DNA from: Desulfosalsimonas propionicica
Lineage (GTDB): Bacteria; Desulfobacterota; Desulfobacteria; Desulfobacterales; Desulfosalsimonadaceae
Reading direction: 5' to 3'
NCBI RefSeq assembly: GCF_013761005.1
Contig: NZ_JACDUS010000004.1
Location: 248,001 to 312,000 of the forward strand
DNA: 64,000 nucleotides
Within the stretch, counting starts at the first letter, position 1; every line of letters begins with the position of its first letter. Of the stretch, positions 52,421-60,911 are shown piece after piece. Both the position numbers and the translations under genes were made by a program. The notes under the pieces were generated by a model. It was given only the letters and a program-made list of their open reading frames with translations, was not told the origin of the DNA and did not search any database.

Positions 52421-53920
52421 CTAGTTTGACCGGGCCCTTGCACGGACGATTTCCGTTTCATCGGCCCGCTGGCGGTTTTGCTCAAATTCCCTGCGGCGGC
52501 GCTCAATGTTTTCGGGCGCCAGGCCGCAATGCTGCATCCACTTGGCAGCCCAGTCTTTATAGCCTTCCTCATGCCAGGCCCGGTCCATTACCTGCTGCAC
52601 ACCCCTGGCATATCGGGTCATTTCCGGGGCCAGGCGGGTAAACATGACCTCCGCGCCTTTGTGGGTGGGCTTTGCATTGTTTTCCCGTATGATCCGCCAC
52701 ATGGTCTGGGGATGATCGATCATGGGACAGGGACGCAGGGTGTTGTAGCAAAAGGGCTGCTCTGAACGAATGGAACGAAAAAATGAGGAATTGAGCGCCT
52801 CTTTGAGACTTTTTTCATGGATATTATCTGTTGCAAAATGACAGAAAATGCACGGCTCCACATCACCGCGGTGGTTGACATGGAAATAGAGCCGTCCGCC
52901 GGCAATACATCCGCCCGACAGTACACCGTCATTCCAGAAATCCACCAGCAGCACCGGCTTGTTGTCCCGGACATACTGCTGAAACATCCGCATCTGGTTT
53001 CGCTGTTCAGGCGTGGGCATCAGGCTCATATCCGGATCATTTCCCACGGGCATAAACAAAAACATCCACCCGTAAAGGGCCCCTTTTTCTACCAGAAAAT
53101 CGATCCAATGATCCGAGCAGATGATATCCATGTTCCGGCGGGTCACCAGCGAGGAAAACCCGAATGCGCACCCGGCCTCCTGAAGCAGATCCATGGCCCG
53201 GACGCACTTGTCAAAGGAACCCTTTCCCCGGACCGCATCAGTGACTTCAGCCGGACCATTAATACTGATCTGGGGGGCCACGTTGCCCAGGTCCACAAGC
53301 TTGTCCGCTGTTTTTTCATCAATCAGCGAGGCATTGGTATAAACCTGGTAAAAAGACTTGTCATGTTTTTCTATGACTTCGAGCAAATGGGGATAGATAA
53401 AGGGTTCTCCGCCAAGGATGGTAAAAAAGTTAATGCCCATCTCCTCTGCTTCGCTCAAGACCCTGTCAAAGGTTTCCGGGCTCATGTCATCTTTTCGCTC
53501 ATAGCTGCCGGCATAGCATCCCTGGCAGCGGTAATTGCAGCGCATGGTCGGAGATATGAGCATGGTGGGCGGCGGCTGAATGCCGAATTGTTTCCGGGCA
53601 CGCCGGGGTGCTTCGGGATCACGAAAAAACATGCTGGCCACCATTCGGGCCACATACCGCTGACGCACCCGGGGATGGGTGTTTTCCACCACCCGTTTCA
53701 AAAATTGCCGGCCCGGGCCGTTTTCCCGCATCCAGTGATGAAACCACTGGCGGACCATTTCCTGTTTTTCACCGCTTGCAATGTGATCCACCGCCTTTAA
53801 CACATACCCGGCGTTTTTATCCGGATCATCGCCCAGGTATTTCAGTGCCTGGCCCAGTGCTTTTTCCGCCAGGGTCCGGCGGGGCATCATATCGCGCCAT
53901 CCTTTCAGATGCATAGCCAT
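52421..53920 (-). CDS. Radical SAM protein, unassigned family
   Basis: 499 residues. N-terminal helical region of about 110 residues, then the radical SAM motif C-x3-C-x2-C (MRCNYRCQGCYAG), GGEPFIYPHLLEVI, and SISINGP-type strand (QISINGPAEVTDAVRGKG). C-terminal part has cysteines (GGCIAGGRLYFH, VEPCIFCHF, FCYNTLRPCPM) of a SPASM-like or auxiliary cluster. Substrate unknown. RBS GGGAGG 5 bp before the ATG, and a dyad operator candidate at 53955-53972 lies just upstream. No precursor peptide gene is evident beyond the doubtful ORF at 54014. Confidence 0.85.
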   Translation of the reverse strand: MAMHLKGWRDMMPRRTLAEKALGQALKYLGDDPDKNAGYVLKAVDHIASGEKQEMVRQWFHHWMRENGPGRQFLKRVVENTHPRVRQRYVARMVASMFFRDPEAPRRARKQFGIQPPPTMLISPTMRCNYRCQGCYAGSYERKDDMSPETFDRVLSEAEEMGINFFTILGGEPFIYPHLLEVIEKHDKSFYQVYTNASLIDEKTADKLVDLGNVAPQISINGPAEVTDAVRGKGSFDKCVRAMDLLQEAGCAFGFSSLVTRRNMDIICSDHWIDFLVEKGALYGWMFLFMPVGNDPDMSLMPTPEQRNQMRMFQQYVRDNKPVLLVDFWNDGVLSGGCIAGGRLYFHVNHRGDVEPCIFCHFATDNIHEKSLKEALNSSFFRSIRSEQPFCYNTLRPCPMIDHPQTMWRIIRENNAKPTHKGAEVMFTRLAPEMTRYARGVQQVMDRAWHEEGYKDWAAKWMQHCGLAPENIERRRREFEQNRQRADETEIVRARARSN

Positions 53921-53954
53921 GGTTACCTCCCGTTATTGAAGTTACAAATTCAAT

Positions 53955-53972
53955 ATTGACGATTTTGTCAAT
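53955..53972. promoter_or_regulatory. CRP/FNR-like dyad upstream of the radical SAM gene
   Basis: ATTGAC-GATTTT-GTCAAT: perfect six-base arms with a 6-bp spacer, the spacing of CRP-family sites. It lies inside two direct copies of TCAATATTGA (53950-53959, 53968-53977). The sequence starts 35 bp upstream of the minus-strand ATG. Confidence 0.5.
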
Positions 53973-54013
53973 ATTGACGCATCCACAAACGGATAAATAA
54001 CCGCAAACCGGAC

Positions 54014-54133
54014 ATGAAGGTGCTGTGTACAAAATCTGGTTGTACTCCGAAGGAAGAGCTGTGCCGCTTGAAAACATCTGATCGGGAAGAACCGCGCTGG
54101 CAAGAATTACTTTTCGAGACTTACTTTTGCTGA
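54014..54133 (+). CDS. Possible 39-residue peptide ORF, doubtful
   Basis: Reads MKVLCTKSGCTPKEELCRLK and ends TYFC, with four cysteines. It is divergent from the radical SAM gene across the shared dyad operator and followed 8 bp later by a stem-loop. No ribosome binding site is visible and length is close to chance, so it is recorded mainly for its position. Confidence 0.2.
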   Translation: MKVLCTKSGCTPKEELCRLKTSDREEPRWQELLFETYFC

Positions 54134-54140
54134 ATGATCA

Positions 54141-54169
54141 ACTGGTTATTTAACTTCAAAATAACCAGT
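54141..54169. other. Perfect 11-bp stem-loop
   Basis: ACTGGTTATTT / AAATAACCAGT with a 7-nt loop. No T-tract on either strand. In the 317-bp stretch between the radical SAM start and the nupC stop; may end nupC transcription or the small ORF, or be a binding site. Nothing else stands out in 54170-54237. Confidence 0.45.
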
Positions 54170-54237
54170 CTGCAGGATTTGTCAATTTCTTCTGCTCTCT
54201 GCTAAACTCGGGCTACCCGGCGGCCATGCCGTTTGGT

Positions 54238-55479
54238 TTACACCAGAAATCCGGCCACTGTGCCGGTCATGCAGGTGGCCAAGGTTCCGGCAATAATGGA
54301 GCGCAGACCCAGGGAAGCAATTTCATGGCGGCGCTCCGGGGCAATGCCGCCGAGCCCGCCGATCATAATACCCAGGCTGCCGGGATTGGCAAACCCGCAC
54401 AGGGCATAAGACATGATCAAAATGCTTTTGGGGCTCAAAACTTCCGGAGCCATCCGGGTCATGTCCACATAGGCGATCATCTCATTGAGCACGCTCTTGG
54501 TTCCAAGCAGGGCGCCCGCCGCCTGAACTTCAGCCCATGGAATGCCCATCATCCAGACCAGGGGGGAGAGCAGCCAGCCGAAAATCCGCTGCAGGGTCAG
54601 GGGCTGGCCCGCCACGCCGGGAAACAGGCCCAGAACCGTGTTGATCAGGCTGACCACGGCTACCAGAACTATGATCATAGCAATAATATTTAACAGCAGT
54701 TCCATGCCCTGCAGGGTCCCGCGGCTTAACGCATCCATGGCGCCGCAGGCTTCGGTTGGCTGTGTGAGACCGGCCCCGGTGATTTCAGCGGTTTCCGGCA
54801 CCATGATTTTTGCAATCACAATGGCCGCAGGCGCGCTGATGATGGAAGCCGTCAGGATGTGACCCATAACATTGGGTACCAGGTCAGAAAGAATGCTGGC
54901 ATATACCACCATCATGGTCCCGGCGATGGTGGCCATGCCCGAAACCATCACAGCAAAGAGCTCGCTTCGGGTCAATTTGGCCACGTATGGCCGTATCAAA
55001 AGCGGCGATTCCACCATGCCAACGAAAATATTGGCCGAAACCCCCAGGCTTTCAGCACCCCCAAGCTGCATTGTTTTTTCAAAAATACGGGAAAATACCC
55101 GGACAATTGCCTGAAGAATGCCCCAGTAAAAAAGCAGAGAAGACAGGGCGCTGATCACCAGCACCAGGGGCAGGGCCTGGAAGGCCAGGATAAAGGTGGC
55201 CTGCGGGTCTGTCACCGCAAAGGGGGGTTTTTCGCCGGCAAGGTATCCGAAAACAAATCCGGCACCGTCAATGGTTGCTTCCTGCAAGGCCAGCACAGCC
55301 CGGTTTAACCAGGCAAAAATCCGGGCACAATACGGAAACTTCAGCAGGGCCACGGCCAGAAAAACCTGCAGCCCCAGACCGGCGGCCACAGTGCGCACGG
55401 GAAAGCGCCGCCGATTTTCACTCAGCAGCCAGGCAATGCCCACAAACAAAAAAAATCCCCCGATGCTTCGTAAAATCAT
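54238..55479 (-). CDS. nupC: NupC-type concentrative nucleoside transporter
   Basis: 413 residues, hydrophobic throughout. CNT family order: N-terminal helices, gate domain (FQALPLVLVISALSSLLFYWG, SANIFVGMVESPLLIRPY), nucleoside-binding motif (TATIAG-like MATIAGTMMVVYASIL, then GTKSVLNEMIAYVDM), and a final YALCGFANPGSLGIMIGGLG. Imports nucleosides with Na+ or H+. 19 bp downstream of the MFS gene; RBS AAAGGA. Confidence 0.92.
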   Translation of the reverse strand: MILRSIGGFFLFVGIAWLLSENRRRFPVRTVAAGLGLQVFLAVALLKFPYCARIFAWLNRAVLALQEATIDGAGFVFGYLAGEKPPFAVTDPQATFILAFQALPLVLVISALSSLLFYWGILQAIVRVFSRIFEKTMQLGGAESLGVSANIFVGMVESPLLIRPYVAKLTRSELFAVMVSGMATIAGTMMVVYASILSDLVPNVMGHILTASIISAPAAIVIAKIMVPETAEITGAGLTQPTEACGAMDALSRGTLQGMELLLNIIAMIIVLVAVVSLINTVLGLFPGVAGQPLTLQRIFGWLLSPLVWMMGIPWAEVQAAGALLGTKSVLNEMIAYVDMTRMAPEVLSPKSILIMSYALCGFANPGSLGIMIGGLGGIAPERRHEIASLGLRSIIAGTLATCMTGTVAGFLV

Positions 55480-55498
55480 GCGCGTCCTTTCGCCGTGA

Positions 55499-56800
55499 TC
55501 AGAGCACGGCTTTGCGGATGCCGGCCCTGGGCATCAACACGAATACCAGCATCAGCTGGATGCCGAGCCCGGCCCCGGTCATGATCAAGGCCGACAGATA
55601 CGCGGCCCTGTAGGCCATCACCGATGCAAACCCCATAAACTCCATGATATCCACCACCGGTCCGGCAATCAGGGTGCCGGCCACCCCCCAGGACAGAAAC
55701 AGGGTGGCATTAAAATATCCAAACCACCGCCCCCGTTGCTCCGGCGGGATTAAAATGGAGGCCATGGCATAGGAAGCCGCCAGGATGATCACCTCCCCTG
55801 CCCCCCGCAGGAAACTGGCGGCAAAAATAAGCCACAGCTGATCGGCAAATGCAAAAATCAACAGATATGCAATGGCAGCCAGGGCCCCGGCGCACACCGC
55901 CCGCCCGTTTCCGATCCGCCTGCCGATGTGGCCGGAAAAAACACCCAGCAGCACAATGGCCGCAGACTCGGTATTGACAATATGGCTGAGCATTTCACTG
56001 GAAACAGCAAAGCCGGATTCCAGGAAAAGATACTGGGACTGAATGATGGTCACGCAGTTGCGGCCGAAATTGATCAGGGTCATGGCAATGAGAAAAATGA
56101 TGTACAGGCGCAAAGAATCGGCCGCACATCTTGGACCGCAGTCCGAATCCGCAGGCGGATGCCGGCTTGTCCCCCCTTCGGGCAGAAACAAAACCGGCAC
56201 CATGGCAATTAACATTATGCCTGCGGCCACGAAAAAAAGCAGTCCGGATTCAAAGCCCCAGCCTTCGTACATGGCGCCCAGACCGTCATAGAGCTGGCCG
56301 CCGATCCAGATTCCCAGCAGCCGGCCCAGACCGCCCACACTGGCCAGTCTGCCCTGAACCTCGTTTCGCTTCTGTTCCGGGTACAAATCCGAAATCAGTG
56401 CGCTCCAGCCGATATTGCTCATGGACCAAAACATCTCCACCACGGTCAGACCCAGAATAATCACGTAGCCGGCCTGATAAGGCGATGCAGCCATCACGTG
56501 GGCGGCCCAAATCAGCACGGTGCCCACGGCGCCTGAAAATTCCCCCCATAAAATCAGGGTGCGCCTGAGCTGAAGCCGGTCTGAAAGCCGGCCCCAAAAA
56601 AAAGTCTGGGCAATGATATTGGCCAGCATGGGAAGGGTTGCAAAAAGAGTGGTCTCTGTAACGGAAAGATCAAGATAATAACGAAGGTAAATCGACAGAT
56701 AGGCATAAAAAAGGCCCCTGCGGAACATGGCCAGGGCCTGAAAAGAGCCGATACCCCAGAATATTGAAAAAGCCGGCCGAATCCGCATTTCCTGCATCAT
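55499..56800 (-). CDS. Major facilitator superfamily transporter
   Basis: 433 residues with twelve predicted helices in two halves and a cytoplasmic loop between helices 6 and 7 (GGTSRHPPADSDCGPR). MFS-type motif after helix 2: FWGRLSDRLQLRRTLI. Substrate unknown; co-transcription with nupC suggests a nucleoside or related solute. Start region has several Met codons (MMQEMRIRP) and no strong RBS, so the exact start is uncertain. Confidence 0.85.
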   Translation of the reverse strand: MMQEMRIRPAFSIFWGIGSFQALAMFRRGLFYAYLSIYLRYYLDLSVTETTLFATLPMLANIIAQTFFWGRLSDRLQLRRTLILWGEFSGAVGTVLIWAAHVMAASPYQAGYVIILGLTVVEMFWSMSNIGWSALISDLYPEQKRNEVQGRLASVGGLGRLLGIWIGGQLYDGLGAMYEGWGFESGLLFFVAAGIMLIAMVPVLFLPEGGTSRHPPADSDCGPRCAADSLRLYIIFLIAMTLINFGRNCVTIIQSQYLFLESGFAVSSEMLSHIVNTESAAIVLLGVFSGHIGRRIGNGRAVCAGALAAIAYLLIFAFADQLWLIFAASFLRGAGEVIILAASYAMASILIPPEQRGRWFGYFNATLFLSWGVAGTLIAGPVVDIMEFMGFASVMAYRAAYLSALIMTGAGLGIQLMLVFVLMPRAGIRKAVL

Positions 56801-56878
56801 TGGGCGGTTACGTGAAATACACGTTCAATGGATCCGGCTGCGCCGGACAGATCCGCTTCCAAGGTGTCCACTTCAGAC

Positions 56879-56908
56879 TGGACATGGGGATATTAACCTG
56901 TTTATAAT
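56879..56908 (+). promoter_or_regulatory. Sigma-70-type promoter giving a leaderless transcript
   Basis: TGGACA (56879-56884, 5 of 6) is followed after 18 bp by a perfect TATAAT (56903-56908). Seven bases further on is the A of the ATG at 56915, so transcription should start at or within a base or two of the start codon. Confidence 0.55.
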
Positions 56909-56914
56909 TAATTT

Positions 56915-57106
56915 ATGCCAACAAACAAATCCAAAATAAAACAATTGCGCACAGCCCTGTATTTTTATCTGATCCGCCTGCCTGCGGTATTTTTGCTGGC
57001 CCCTTTGGGATTTCTCCTTGAATTTGCAATGACCTTTCCCTGGAAACTGGTGGTCGCCCTGGACAGCCGACGGCCCGGGCAGGAGAAAAAAATTAACCGT
57101 ACGTGA
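56915..57106 (+). CDS. Small membrane protein, probably leaderless
   Basis: 63 residues: basic start (MPTNKSKIKQLR), one hydrophobic helix (ALYFYLIRLPAVFLLAPLGF) and a basic tail. No Shine-Dalgarno sequence, but the promoter at 56879-56908 places the transcription start on the ATG. Its last codons (from about 57093) lie in the half copy of the dispersed repeat, so the tail may have been altered by insertion. Function unknown. Confidence 0.45.
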   Translation: MPTNKSKIKQLRTALYFYLIRLPAVFLLAPLGFLLEFAMTFPWKLVVALDSRRPGQEKKINRT

Positions 57107-57159
57107 ATTTCTGAAAAATTGCGCGTATCGCAAATATTGGGCCTTTACTATGCCATCAA
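57093..57159. repeat. Repeat family, right half copy (copy E)
   Basis: CCGTACGTGAATTTCTGAAAAATTGCGCGTATCGCAAATATTG...TGCCATCAA, given here as parts, corresponds to the right arm of copies A-C; the left arm is missing. It sits in the 55-bp gap between convergent genes and reaches into the end of the small gene at 56915. Confidence 0.8.
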
Positions 57160-57161
57160 GC

Positions 57162-57515
57162 TTATCGGTTCATCCGTGCAAGGATGCACCGCTGCAGGTC
57201 GGACATGTCAATGGCGGTAAACCGAAGGCCCACCCCCCGGGAAGTTCTTCTCACGATCTCGCCCCGGGCGGTCAGCACAAGTTCGGGGCTGTTGCCGGAA
57301 TCAAAATCAATGATGATATCCGCCTTTGCCGGCACCGGTACGCTTTCATCTGTGAGCAGAAACATCCCCGCACCTCCCAAATCATTGACCCGTCCCTGGA
57401 TGGTCAGCGCCTTTCTTTTATCACTGTAGGGATCAATAATTTTCAGGGTGGCCCTGATATCGGGCCAAACAGTAGTACGCGTATTTTTACGAAAACGGCG
57501 GGCCTCGAAATTCAT
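57162..57515 (-). CDS. PilZ-domain protein
   Basis: 117 residues. Motifs: an N-terminal RRFRKNTR stretch in place of RxxxR, then NDLGGAGMFLLTDE as the second motif (D-x-x-G-x-G), and barrel strands (ELVLTARGEIVRRT, GVGLRFTAID). A c-di-GMP receptor-like protein. TTG at 57527, 3 bp after GGAG, is an alternative start. Confidence 0.75.
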   Translation of the reverse strand: MNFEARRFRKNTRTTVWPDIRATLKIIDPYSDKRKALTIQGRVNDLGGAGMFLLTDESVPVPAKADIIIDFDSGNSPELVLTARGEIVRRTSRGVGLRFTAIDMSDLQRCILARMNR

Positions 57516-57614
57516 AGAAATATCCAATAGCTCCGGAGTTCAATGGTTGTACAGCCGCCCAGGCAATGCCCATGCATGAAAGCCATCCGGAAAGCGCTCC
57601 GGGAATCGGCAAAC

Positions 57615-57872
57615 TTAACTGCCAAGCAGGGGATCCAGACCACCTTTGCGGTCCAGGGCATTTAATTCATCATAGCCCCCCACATGCTGATCATCAATAA
57701 AAATCTGCGGAACCGTCTGCCGGCCGCCGCTTCGCTCCACTGCCTCGGTCATGCGCGACGGATCGGCATCCACAAGAATTTCAGAGTATTCAGCGCCTTT
57801 TTGATCCAGCAGGGATTTGGCCATCCGGCAAAACGGACAGGCCTTTGTGCTGTAGATTTCTATGACGGGCAT
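57615..57872 (-). CDS. grxC: Glutaredoxin 3
   Basis: 85 residues: IEIYSTKACPFCRMAKSLLD with the dithiol active site CPFC, then TVPQIFIDDQHVGGYDELNAL with the cis-Pro and glutathione-binding GG. Needs glutathione or another low-molecular thiol for reduction. It follows the glutamate-cysteine-ligase-like gene by 27 bp on the same strand; RBS AAGGAG. Confidence 0.93.
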   Translation of the reverse strand: MPVIEIYSTKACPFCRMAKSLLDQKGAEYSEILVDADPSRMTEAVERSGGRQTVPQIFIDDQHVGGYDELNALDRKGGLDPLLGS

Positions 57873-57899
57873 TGGCTTTTTCTCCTTGTTTGTTATTAT

Positions 57900-58832
57900 T
57901 TAACACGATTGTGAAACCTGCGCGGTTTTGGAAACAAATTGCAGCCAGCGCTGCCTGAAGGCATCCATGGGCATGCTGTCCAAAGTGCGCAGTTCCAGGG
58001 TGGTGCCTTTTAAATTAAACCGCACATCCGTAAAAATCGTGGTCATATGATATAAAAACGCTTCAAAGGAAGTATCGGCTGTTTTGAAAAACGGCACCTC
58101 CTCTCCCAGTGCCACGGCATGCAGCCCAAAGCGGATCAGGCGGTCAATGAGTTCTTCGGGTGCTGTCAGGGACTCTGCGCAGCAGGGCGGCATGCCGCAC
58201 CGGGTGGGATCGGTGTTATCCCAGATCTCGCGCCTTTGTGCTGACATCTGAAACAGCGGCTCCCGGGCCAGACGGCACAGCCGGAAAAACAGGGGCAGAA
58301 GCTCTTCAATGCTGCATATGGCCACGTGCAAATGAATAGAGGCCGTGGCTTTCATCATCTCATGGCCCCGGGTGCCGCTTGCAGCCAGGCGCCGGTGCAG
58401 GCTCACATAACGCTCGGATGTCAGGCACAAAGGGGCATCCCTGCGGCCCGGCACATACCCCCGGGGCAGGTAGGAAATACCAAGATGCGAGCGGATCTCT
58501 GCATTGATCTGCTCCATAAAAGCGATAAAGCTGTCCAACCGCTTTTCGTCACCGGCAACAAGCGGCGGACTGCAGTACTCGAGCTGCCCGCCGGGCTCAA
58601 AGGCAATGCACAGTCCGTTTTCAAAAAAAACCGCGCCATTGGCGCATTTGCCCCGGCGGCTCAAAAGCGCTTCCACATCCGCCACATCCTCAATATTCAG
58701 GACACGATCCGGCAGAAACTCAAATTCAAATCCGTATGTCCTTTCGGTCTTGGGCAGCTGGCCCTTTAAAACCGCCATATAGCGGCGGGTGAAATCGGCT
58801 GCCAGCCCGGCGATATCAAAATGCCCGTTCAA
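57900..58832 (-). CDS. Glutamate-cysteine ligase-like (GCS2 family) enzyme
   Basis: 310 residues from TTG 58832, 4 bp after GGAGG and overlapping the upstream stop (TTGA). GCS2-type pattern: TYGFEFEFLPDRV (metal-binding E-x-E), GGQLEYCSPPLV, MKATASIHLHVAICS, TTLELRTLDSMPMDAF. The fold condenses an amino acid carboxylate with an amine using ATP. Shorter than plant-type glutamate-cysteine ligases, so the actual substrates are open. Translationally coupled to the asparagine-synthetase-like gene and followed by glutaredoxin. Confidence 0.8.
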   Translation of the reverse strand: MNGHFDIAGLAADFTRRYMAVLKGQLPKTERTYGFEFEFLPDRVLNIEDVADVEALLSRRGKCANGAVFFENGLCIAFEPGGQLEYCSPPLVAGDEKRLDSFIAFMEQINAEIRSHLGISYLPRGYVPGRRDAPLCLTSERYVSLHRRLAASGTRGHEMMKATASIHLHVAICSIEELLPLFFRLCRLAREPLFQMSAQRREIWDNTDPTRCGMPPCCAESLTAPEELIDRLIRFGLHAVALGEEVPFFKTADTSFEAFLYHMTTIFTDVRFNLKGTTLELRTLDSMPMDAFRQRWLQFVSKTAQVSQSC

Positions 58833-60748
58833 TTGTCCTCCCGGGTCCGGAAATTCTGGTAATCCCGCATGAAATGCTGGTACCAGAGGGTGAACACGAT
58901 CACTGAAAAAAGCCGGTCCGCCTGGGAAACCAGAGTCTGCGGGCCCACACCGGCTGTCGTGACATTTTCGGACAACCGCCGGACAAACCCGGGATCCAGC
59001 ACATTGTGCTGCTGCACCAGATCGCCCAGCACCACTTCCCGGATGGGCTCGGGCAAGGTGCGGGGTTCGGACAGCCAGTCCGCCATGGGAAAGGTAAAAG
59101 GCTGCTTTTTGCGAAACGCGGTTTTGGCGTCCAAAAGCCCGTGCCTGACAAATGAATAGGCGCAGATCAATTTTTCCCGGTTCAAACCCAGGTTCACCTT
59201 CATGGATACAGGCAGGCGGGCGGCAAATTCGGCCAGACGATAGTCCAGAAAGGGTGTGCGGGTCTCCAGGCCGTGGCGCATGGACAGTTTGTCAAGGCGC
59301 AGAATCACGTAATCCGGAAGCCGGCACCGGCTCTCAAAGGCTATGGCCGCGTTTACGGGATGTTCCCTGCCGGTGAGTGCCGGCGCCGCCTCTGCGGGAA
59401 ACACCGGCTGGTCCGGGGCGCGGCCCAGAAGCTGCTCAAGTTCGGCAGCATCAAACAGGGCCTCTGCCTGGATATAGCGCCGGGCCGGATCATGGCTCCG
59501 TGTTGCCAGGTACTTTTCCACCTCGGGATAGTGCCGGTTTACCCGCGCCTGATCGGTTGCGGTCATGCGGCTGTATTGCGCTGCCGCCATTTCAATCATG
59601 AATTTTTTGTATCCGGCAAAAAGTTCATCTGCGCCCTCGCCTGTGAGCACCGCCTTTACATCGACGGCCGCGGCCCGGCAAACACAGTCCGTGGGCAAAA
59701 TGGTACCCAGGGAAATGGGTTCTTCAACCGCGGCGATAATATCGGATAGCCCTTCAAGGCTGTCCCTGCCGCAAACTGCCGGCTGCAGACGGGTTTGGGC
59801 GAACCAGCGGCTGCGGGTTTGCAAAAACCGCCTGACTTCAGGCAGTTCATCATAGGCCGGCTCATCAAAAGATGCCGTATACAGGCGCATGTCCGGATGC
59901 GTTCCCACGGCGGCAGCCGCCACGGCAGATGAATCAATGCCGCCGCTGATAAAGCTGCCCAGTTCAACATCCGAACGAAGCCGGATTCGCACAGCATCCC
60001 GGAAAATATCGAAAAAGCCGTCTGCGGCGCTTTGCAGGTCCAGGTCCGTATCCTGCTGCCCGGTAATGTAATTCCAGTATTGATGAATGGCAAATCCGCG
60101 GGCATTTAAGTCATATTCCAGATAAGCACCGGGCGGAAGCCGGTAAATCCCGTCAAACATTGTCTGCTCACCGGGAACATAGCGATAGACAAAATAACTG
60201 GCCATCCGGTCCGTGTTAAGCTGCGGGGCGATTTCCAGGCCTGCCAGAAGCGGTTTGATCTCCGAGGCAAAGGCGAATGCACCGTTTGCCTCGGTATAAT
60301 ACAGAGGCTTGATGCCGAAGCGGTCCCGGAACAAAAACAGCTTTGCCTTTTTTGGATCAAGGATGGCCCCGGCATACATGCCGTTGAGCTGGTGGAGAAA
60401 TTCAATGCCATGGCGCCGGTACAGATGCAGGGCCACCTCCACGTCCCCACTGGAAACAAAGGGCTGATCTGCCACCTGCGGTTGCAGTTCAATATAATTG
60501 TAGATCTGGCCGTTGCAGACAATGGCGGTATCATCTGTTGGACAGCAGATGGGCTGCATACCGGTTGCCAGATCCAGAATGGCCAGGCGCACAAAACCCA
60601 GAGCGATATTTAAGCCGCAAACCCCGGCGGAATGAAAATCCCTGCCGTCAGGGCCCCTGTGTTTCTGCGTGCATCCCATCTCCTGCACCTGACGACTCAG
60701 GTGGGCCATGGAATGGCGCGCGGATATGATACCTGCAATGCCGCACAT
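58829..60748 (-). CDS. asnB: Asparagine synthetase-like glutamine-dependent amidotransferase
   Basis: 639 residues. MCGIAGII exposes the N-terminal Cys nucleophile of class II glutaminase domains, with HRGPDGRD, VCNGQIYNYIEL, and RDRFGIKPLYY. The synthetase domain has the PP-loop SGGIDSSAVAA, LTGEGADELFAGYKKF and ETRTPFLDYRLAEFAARLP. The ATG at 60748 follows AAAGAG; an extension to 60853 is not supported. May make asparagine or another amide; coupling to the GCS2-like gene suggests the latter is possible. Confidence 0.9.
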   Translation of the reverse strand: MCGIAGIISARHSMAHLSRQVQEMGCTQKHRGPDGRDFHSAGVCGLNIALGFVRLAILDLATGMQPICCPTDDTAIVCNGQIYNYIELQPQVADQPFVSSGDVEVALHLYRRHGIEFLHQLNGMYAGAILDPKKAKLFLFRDRFGIKPLYYTEANGAFAFASEIKPLLAGLEIAPQLNTDRMASYFVYRYVPGEQTMFDGIYRLPPGAYLEYDLNARGFAIHQYWNYITGQQDTDLDLQSAADGFFDIFRDAVRIRLRSDVELGSFISGGIDSSAVAAAAVGTHPDMRLYTASFDEPAYDELPEVRRFLQTRSRWFAQTRLQPAVCGRDSLEGLSDIIAAVEEPISLGTILPTDCVCRAAAVDVKAVLTGEGADELFAGYKKFMIEMAAAQYSRMTATDQARVNRHYPEVEKYLATRSHDPARRYIQAEALFDAAELEQLLGRAPDQPVFPAEAAPALTGREHPVNAAIAFESRCRLPDYVILRLDKLSMRHGLETRTPFLDYRLAEFAARLPVSMKVNLGLNREKLICAYSFVRHGLLDAKTAFRKKQPFTFPMADWLSEPRTLPEPIREVVLGDLVQQHNVLDPGFVRRLSENVTTAGVGPQTLVSQADRLFSVIVFTLWYQHFMRDYQNFRTREDN

Positions 60749-60911
60749 AATTTCAGCTCTTTTTGTCAAATAATCAAAGACCGGGCAGTTCCGGGCTGCC
60801 CGGAAGTGGGTGTTATCTTCCAGACTCTGCCCCAGCCCTGGTGGCCGTGTCAAGTGTTTGCGAATATGTTTTTGTATTTACAACCTTTTTAAATGAACTT
60901 ATGATTTTAAT

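Noticed and set aside
52817-53800. Plus-strand open frame of 327 codons opposite the radical SAM gene
   Set aside because: Antisense to the conserved radical SAM core.
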